Shown here piece by piece: positions 7,463 to 11,215 of a stretch of DNA of 11,215 nt. This stretch comes from DASRWT01 sp046728035. GTDB lineage: Bacteria > Methylomirabilota > Methylomirabilia > Rokubacteriales > CSP1-6. The DNA lies in assembly GCA_046728035.1 (NCBI GenBank), contig JBKPDT010000204.1, forward strand, positions 1 to 11,215, in the 5' to 3' direction. The notes under the pieces were generated by a model. That model did no database searches and was not told the DNA's origin. It saw only the letters and a list, made by a program, of their open reading frames with translations. Positions within the stretch are counted from its first letter, which is position 1. Each line of letters begins with the position of its first letter. The position numbers were made by a program, and so were the translations under genes.

Positions 7463-7467
7463 CCTCC
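7463..7467 (-). promoter_or_regulatory. Shine-Dalgarno of cobU, deciding a TTG start
   Basis: On the minus strand this reads GGAGG within GAGGGAGG, six bases before the TTG at 7456. It supports an unusual TTG initiation codon for cobU. The same five bases are complementary to CCTCC at 7496-7492, which is also the 3' strand of the riboswitch P1 stem. Confidence 0.65.
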
Positions 7468-7491
7468 CTCGAAGACCGGTGTGGGGCTACC

Positions 7492-7667
7492 GGAGGTCGG
7501 GTCGGTCTCCTGGCTCTCGGATCGTCCTACTCCCCACGCCTTCCCGGCCGCGGCGCTGCCGGCCAGTGGCTGCTTCGTGGGTTTCGTCCCCGATCACAGT
7601 GACGGGGTCGCGGCGGATTTACACCGCCTTCCCGGTGGGCCCCCTTCCGTGGGGCTCCCCGAACTCC
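7492..7667 (-). promoter_or_regulatory. Cobalamin riboswitch upstream of cobU
   Basis: A second adenosylcobalamin-class riboswitch, with a fuller match to the consensus than the btuB copy. Minus-strand landmarks in order: GGGAAGGCGGTG (7633-7622), AAATCCGCCGCGACCCCGTC, CACTGTGATCGGGGACGAAA (7602-7583), CAGCCACTGG, CCGGGAAGGCG, then GGGAGTAGGACGATCCGAGA (7535-7516) and the B12 box AGCCAGGAGACC (7515-7504). The P1 stem is probably GGAGTTCGG (7667-7659) with CCGACCTCC (7500-7492), eight of nine pairs. It would control the cobU-cobT-btuFCD block. A small hairpin, CCGGT (7492-7488) with ACCGG (7479-7475), lies between P1 and the cobU start and could be the expression-platform stem; no U run follows, so translational control is more likely. 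The 5' edge is approximate. Confidence 0.95.
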
Positions 7668-7679
7668 CTGTTTGCCGGG

Positions 7680-7708
7680 ACCGTACCAGAGCCCCCGCGG
7701 CAACGCAA
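7680..7708 (-). promoter_or_regulatory. Weak candidate promoter for the cobU operon
   Basis: On the minus strand TTGCGT (7708-7703) and TACGGT (7685-7680) are separated by exactly 17 bases, and a TGG precedes the second element as in an extended -10 box. Each hexamer matches only three of six consensus positions. Transcription would start near 7673, a few bases before the riboswitch P1 strand and just after the stop of the upstream TPR gene. The geometry fits well but the sequence match is poor. Confidence 0.25.
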
Positions 7709-7717
7709 GCAGCCGGC

Positions 7718-9709
7718 TCAGCGGGCGGAGGCGGGGATCTCCGAGGCCACGCGTGCGGCGAGAGCGGGATCCAGAGTGGCGAGGACGGCCATCTCGCTGG
7801 CCGCGCGCTCCCGCGCGCCCGACAGGGCGTAGACGCGGGCCAGCCACGCCCGGCCCTGCGGGTTGCGCGCGTTCATCTGCACCGCACGCTCCAGGGGCGC
7901 CACCGCCTCGGCAAACCGTCCCTGATCGAGCCGCGCGCGGCCAAGATTGATGAGAAGCCCCTCCTCGTCGCCGAGATCCAGCCCCTCGCGGAAGAGCGTC
8001 TCCGCCTCGGCGGGACGACCGGCAGCGGCGAGGGCCGCGCCCTGGTTCTTGAGCGCCATGCGGAGGCTCGCCACCACCTCGCCCGTGCCGGGCTTCATCG
8101 CGTTGGCACGCCGCAGGAGGGGGATCGCGTCGGCATAGCGGCCCTCCACCGCGTAGAGCCGGCCGAGGTTGGAGACCGCATCGCGGAAGGTGCCACCGGA
8201 GAGCTCCACCGCTTTCGTGTACGGCCCCTCGGCTTCCCGGTATCGCTGCTGGAGGGCCAGCGCGGTGCCGAGGTTGTTCCACGGCCCGGGCTGCTCGGGT
8301 CGCAGCGAGATCGCCTTGGCGAAGACCGGCTCGGCGTCGCGATGCTGCCCTCGCGCGAGGAGCGCATGGCCGAGGTTGCTCCAGCACAGCATGCACTCTG
8401 GATTCACCCCGATGGCGCTCCGCCAGAGACTCTCGGAGTCGTGCCAGAACCGGCTCTGCTGCCACGTCCCCACGCCCAGGCCCACGACCACCGCGAGCGA
8501 GGCGGCGCCGACGGCCGCGGCGACGGGTCGGCCCACGCGGCCGGCCGCCCGGAGCCGGAGCGCCCAGGCCATGCCGCCGCCCACGAGGAGGGCCAGGCCG
8601 AGCCCGGAGAGGTAGCTATAGCGATCATGTGCCAGCTGGAAGCCGGCGTGGGCCAGTCCGCTCACCGGCAAGAGCACGATGAGAGACTGCACCCACGCCG
8701 CGAGCCCTGCCGGCCAGCACCGACGCAGCATGACGAGGACGACAGTGATGGCCGGCACCGCGACGAGGGGGCCAAGAAAGCTGGGAGCGAGCGGATCGAC
8801 GCGGGCGGGAAGCTCGTAAAGCGGCGAGAGGCCCGCCGGCCACACGAACTTCCACGGGTAGAACCAGAAGCTGTAGGCGGACATCGCCACCCGCGCGGGA
8901 AGACCGTAGGCGTCGAAGCCAGTCCACGTGGCGCCGCGGCTCACGGACAGGAGCGCAACCACGGCGCCGAGGCCGCCCAGGACCGCGAACGGGAGCTTCT
9001 CCGCGGCGAGGCGGCGCCACCCCAGCCCGAGCCGCCGTAGCGGATAGACGTCGAGGAGGATCAGGGTCGCGGGCAGCGTCATGGACATGGCCTTGGAGAG
9101 CAGCGAGGCGGCGAACGCGGCGAGGGCGAGCACCCGCCAGCGGCCGGAGAGCGCGCGCCCGCCCGCCACGCCCTTGAGATAGGCGACAAGCGCGAGCATG
9201 TAGAACAGCGCGCACAGCACGTCTCGTCGCTCGGTGATCCACGCCACCGACTCCACGCGGAGCGGGTGGATGCCGAAGACGAGCGCGGCCAGGCCGGCGC
9301 CGAGGTCCACCGCGTGCCCGCCCTCGCCGAGCGCGGCGCCCAGCAGCCGGCGCGCCACGAGGAAGAACACACCCGCCGTCACCGCGTGCACGAGCACGTT
9401 GACGAGGTGATAGCCCCAGGGGTCCATGCCGCCGAGGGCATAGTTGGCGCCCAGCGTCAGCCAGGTGAGCGGGATCCAGTGCCCCATGAGGGTCGTGGTG
9501 AACATCCAGCGCAGGTGCTGCCAGCCGAGCCCCCGGAAGCCGGGATTGTTCGAGAAGTTCACGTCGTCGTCCCAGTTGACGAAGCCGGCGGACAGCGTGG
9601 GAAGGAAGGCGGCCGCGCTCGCGGCGATAACGAGCAGGAACAGGAGGAGCCCGAGCCGCGCCGGCGGAGTCGGGGCGGGGCGGCCGACCGACGGATCGGA
9701 GCCGGTCAC
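7718..9709 (-). CDS. Membrane glycosyltransferase-like protein with C-terminal TPR repeats
   Basis: 663 aa. The N-terminal ~415 residues hold about ten to twelve hydrophobic helices with features of TMTC/PMT-like GT-C proteins: a first outside loop with FVNWDDD (43-49, acidic pair after Trp), GIHPLRVESVAWITERRDVL (146-165), LLSKAMSMTLPATLILLDVY (203-222) and HDRYSYLSGLGL (361-372). Residues ~430-640 contain about six TPR units, for example CWSNLGHALLARGQHRDAEP (442-461) and PGPWNNLGTALALQQRYREA (474-493), probably on the outer side of the inner membrane. Proteins of this build are often annotated as O-linked glycosyltransferases, but the sugar donor and acceptor cannot be told here and the activity is unproven. 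The GTG at 9709 overlaps the S4-gene stop as GTGA; the longer frame to 10048 reads antisense-like arginine-rich sequence and was rejected. No link to the B12 genes is visible apart from shared strand. Confidence 0.85.
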   Translation of the reverse strand: MTGSDPSVGRPAPTPPARLGLLLFLLVIAASAAAFLPTLSAGFVNWDDDVNFSNNPGFRGLGWQHLRWMFTTTLMGHWIPLTWLTLGANYALGGMDPWGYHLVNVLVHAVTAGVFFLVARRLLGAALGEGGHAVDLGAGLAALVFGIHPLRVESVAWITERRDVLCALFYMLALVAYLKGVAGGRALSGRWRVLALAAFAASLLSKAMSMTLPATLILLDVYPLRRLGLGWRRLAAEKLPFAVLGGLGAVVALLSVSRGATWTGFDAYGLPARVAMSAYSFWFYPWKFVWPAGLSPLYELPARVDPLAPSFLGPLVAVPAITVVLVMLRRCWPAGLAAWVQSLIVLLPVSGLAHAGFQLAHDRYSYLSGLGLALLVGGGMAWALRLRAAGRVGRPVAAAVGAASLAVVVGLGVGTWQQSRFWHDSESLWRSAIGVNPECMLCWSNLGHALLARGQHRDAEPVFAKAISLRPEQPGPWNNLGTALALQQRYREAEGPYTKAVELSGGTFRDAVSNLGRLYAVEGRYADAIPLLRRANAMKPGTGEVVASLRMALKNQGAALAAAGRPAEAETLFREGLDLGDEEGLLINLGRARLDQGRFAEAVAPLERAVQMNARNPQGRAWLARVYALSGARERAASEMAVLATLDPALAARVASEIPASAR

Positions 9710-10071
9710 CGGCGCGTGATCCGCTCCAGGAGGCGGCGCTCGCGCTTGGTGGGTCGTCCCGCGCCGCGCGGCCGGTACACCGCGGGCGGTATCCGCTCCT
9801 CGCGCGGAGGTGGCGGAGGCGTGAGATCCTCGTACAGAAGAGCCGCCGCCGCGCCCGAGCCGCGCCGCTCGGAGAGTTCCACGATCCGGATGATCCGGCG
9901 GCGGTGCCGCTGGGAGATGTGCAGGAGGTCGCCGGGGCGCACCGCGCGCGCGGGCTTGGCGGCGTGCTCGTTGACGTCCACCTTGCCGCCGTCGCAGGCC
10001 GCCGCGGCCTGGCTCCGACTCTTGTAGAAGCGCGCCGCCCACAGCCACTTGTCGAGGCGCTCTGCGCTCAT
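9706..10071 (-). CDS. hslR: S4-domain RNA-binding protein, Hsp15 type
   Basis: 121 aa. Residues 4-50 match the S4 RNA-binding fold of Hsp15: RLDKWLWAARFYKSRSQAAA (5-24), then GGKVDVNEHAAKPARAVRPGD (28-48), followed by a basic segment, a Pro-rich run (85-89) and a strongly basic tail ending LLERITRR. E. coli Hsp15 binds 50S subunits that still carry a nascent chain released early during heat stress and helps recycle them. This copy is slightly shorter than the 133 aa E. coli protein, and the domain order is the same. The ATG at 10071 has AAGG eight bases upstream; the open frame continues to 10386 but across the divergent promoter region and into the DUF3047 gene. Its stop overlaps the next gene by four bases, so both are probably co-transcribed. 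Other short S4 proteins are the main alternative. Confidence 0.88.
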   Translation of the reverse strand: MSAERLDKWLWAARFYKSRSQAAAACDGGKVDVNEHAAKPARAVRPGDLLHISQRHRRRIIRIVELSERRGSGAAAALLYEDLTPPPPPREERIPPAVYRPRGAGRPTKRERRLLERITRR

Positions 10072-10179
10072 GCCGTGCCTTACACTAGCACACCGCCCCG
10101 ATGGCCCCCGCGGCCCGCGAGCGCCGTCCCCGAAACAAGGAACGAGCGCCCCCGGGCATCGGTTATGCTTGGTGAGGCC
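10072..10179. other. Divergent intergenic region between the S4 gene and the DUF3047 gene
   Basis: 108 bases that must hold the promoters of both diverging units. On the plus strand TATGCT (10164-10169) resembles a -10 box, and GCAT-CGGTT-ATGC (10156-10168) is a small inverted repeat overlapping it. On the minus strand TGCTAGTGT, about ten bases before the S4 ATG, is a loose extended -10 match. No convincing -35 element is seen for either direction. Confidence 0.3.
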
Positions 10180-10854
10180 ATGCGCAAGCCGACCTTTGCT
10201 CTCGCTGCGGCGCTCGTCCTGACCGCGTGCGCTGCCCTCGCCCAGTCCACCACCCTCCTGGTGGAAGACTGGTCCAAGGAACCCGTGGGCAAGACGGGCA
10301 TCCCCAGCGGCTGGCAGGCGCAGACCTGGGGCAGCCCCAAGTACGACTTCAAGATCGAAGCCGACGGCAATGGCCGCGTGCTCCACATGAAGAGCGAGAA
10401 CGAGGGTTCGACCATCAGCAGGCAGATCAAGCTCGACATCAAGCAGTATCCCCTGCTCCAGTGGCGTTGGAAGGCGGTGACCCTCCCGAAGGGCGCCGAC
10501 TCGCGCAAGAAAGCCACCGACGATCAGGCCTGCCAGGTCTACATCACCTTCCCGCGCTTCCCCCAGGCCGTTCGCTCACGCAATATTGGCTATGTGTGGG
10601 ACACCTCCGCCCCCGCGGGCCTCATCGTCCCCAGCGAGAAGAACGCGACGGTGGTCTACGTGATCGTACGGTCGGGACCGGGTGAGGCGGGGAAGTGGAT
10701 CGCCGAGACCCGCAACGTGTACGAGGACTACAAGAAGATCTACGGCGAGGAGCCCGGCGAGGAGGTCGGCGCGGTCTCGGTCGCCACGGACTCCAACGAC
10801 ACCCAGTCCAGCGCCGAGTGCTTCGTCGGCGAGATCCTCTTCAAGAAGTCGTAA
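10180..10854 (+). CDS. Exported DUF3047 family protein
   Basis: 224 aa. A cleavable N-terminal signal is clear; it contains LTAC at 14-17, a possible lipobox making Cys17 a lipid anchor, but also an ALA-QS site near 20-23 for ordinary signal peptidase. The rest matches DUF3047: LLVEDWSKEP, a QYPLLQWRWKAVTLPKGADS block, DDQACQVYITFP (about 114-125), a WDTSAPAG segment, WIAETRNVYEDYKKIYGEEP and the final DSNDTQSSAECFVGEILF. The fold suggests a beta-sandwich, perhaps carbohydrate-binding, but no biochemical function is established and I assign none. The ATG at 10180 starts a good signal peptide; an in-frame ATG at 10165 would add five residues before it. GGTGAGG ends only two bases before the chosen ATG, too close for normal use. 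A DoxX gene follows seven bases after the stop. Confidence 0.85.
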   Translation: MRKPTFALAAALVLTACAALAQSTTLLVEDWSKEPVGKTGIPSGWQAQTWGSPKYDFKIEADGNGRVLHMKSENEGSTISRQIKLDIKQYPLLQWRWKAVTLPKGADSRKKATDDQACQVYITFPRFPQAVRSRNIGYVWDTSAPAGLIVPSEKNATVVYVIVRSGPGEAGKWIAETRNVYEDYKKIYGEEPGEEVGAVSVATDSNDTQSSAECFVGEILFKKS

Positions 10855-10861
10855 TCCTCGC

Positions 10862-11215
10862 GTGGCCAAGGGCGCCGGCGCGACGGTCTCCCTGGAAAGT
10901 TATGGCGCGACGGTGCTCCGGATCGCGCTGGGCATCGTCTTCGTGATGCACGCGTACTCCGCCCTCTTCGAGCTGGGCCCACGCGGCGCCGCAGCCATGC
11001 AGCGGTCGCTGGGCCTCCCCGCCCCAGAGATCGGCGCCTGGTACCTGATCCTCGCCCACGGCCTCGGCGGCGTCCTCCTGATCCTGGGCGTGCTCACGCG
11101 ATGGGCCGCCCTCGCCAACCTGCCGATCATGGCGGCCGCGTTCTTCCTCGTCCATCTCCGGCACGGCTTCTTCATCGGACGGGGCGACGGCTACGAGTAC
11201 GTGATGCTCGTGCTC
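10862..11215 (+). CDS. DoxX-family membrane protein (3' end beyond the window)
   Basis: 118 codons are visible from a GTG at 10862, seven bases after the DUF3047 stop. DoxX-type features: LRIALGIVFVMHAYSALFEL (helix 1), AAAMQRSLGLPAPEIGAWYL, LILAHGLGGVLLILGVLTRW (helix 2), then a third helix (PIMAAAFFLVHL) and HGFFIGRGDGYEYVMLVL, where the family's Glu before the fourth helix is seen. DoxX proteins are small four-helix inner-membrane proteins; several are linked to thiosulfate/quinone oxidation or redox-stress complexes, but most are uncharacterised and this one has no telling neighbour. The start lacks a clear Shine-Dalgarno, so translation may follow from the gene before. An ATG 84 bases downstream is less likely because it would remove most of helix 1. 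The fourth helix is cut by the right edge. Confidence 0.85.
   Translation, partial: MAKGAGATVSLESYGATVLRIALGIVFVMHAYSALFELGPRGAAAMQRSLGLPAPEIGAWYLILAHGLGGVLLILGVLTRWAALANLPIMAAAFFLVHLRHGFFIGRGDGYEYVMLVL

Noticed and set aside
6680..9040. A 786-codon open frame on the plus strand crossing cobT, cobU, a riboswitch and the TPR gene
   Set aside because: It runs antisense to several unambiguous genes and through a structured RNA, has no family motifs, and is compositionally a shadow.
10095..10135. GC-rich palindromes such as CGCGG-C-CCGCG in the divergent gap, considered as a terminator or operator
   Set aside because: The arms are five bases with a one-base centre, no U run follows, and such palindromes are expected by chance at this GC content.

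Overview
The window is very GC-rich DNA from a diderm bacterium: it encodes a TonB-dependent outer-membrane receptor, a TonB protein and a periplasmic binding protein. GC content, gene style and a DUF3047 gene would fit an uncultured soil or sediment lineage such as Methylomirabilota/Rokubacteria or a deltaproteobacterium, but that placement is a guess. There is no rRNA, tRNA, IS element or CRISPR.

About two thirds of the window (1-7667, all on the minus strand) is a vitamin B12 (corrinoid) uptake, salvage and remodelling locus in two blocks, each headed by its own cobalamin riboswitch. In transcription order, block A is: riboswitch (7667-7492), cobU, cobT, btuF, btuC, btuD. Block B is: riboswitch (3024-2842), btuB, cbiZ, tonB (cut by the left edge). 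Nearly every junction is a stop/start overlap (ATGA, GTGA or TGATG), so translation is probably coupled. In the inferred pathway BtuB takes corrinoid across the outer membrane using TonB energy, BtuF captures it, and BtuCD imports it. CbiZ strips the lower ligand from unsuitable corrinoids, while CobU and CobT prepare the two halves of a new nucleotide loop. CbiB/CobD and CobS, needed to finish the rebuild, are not in this window.

Upstream of block A on the minus strand is a two-gene unit: an S4-domain heat-shock protein of the Hsp15 (HslR) type and, overlapping it by 4 bases, a large membrane protein with a glycosyltransferase-like N-terminus and a TPR C-terminus. A 108-base gap separates this from a plus-strand pair: an exported DUF3047 protein, and a DoxX-family membrane protein cut by the right edge.

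The parts are individually known families; no wholly new system is evident. The most notable points are the two riboswitches in one co-directional run, the packing of cbiZ and a tonB behind btuB, and the absence of cobS/cbiB. Also worth a look are an adjacent Cys-Cys pair in BtuB and a P1 strand in riboswitch A that is complementary to the cobU Shine-Dalgarno.
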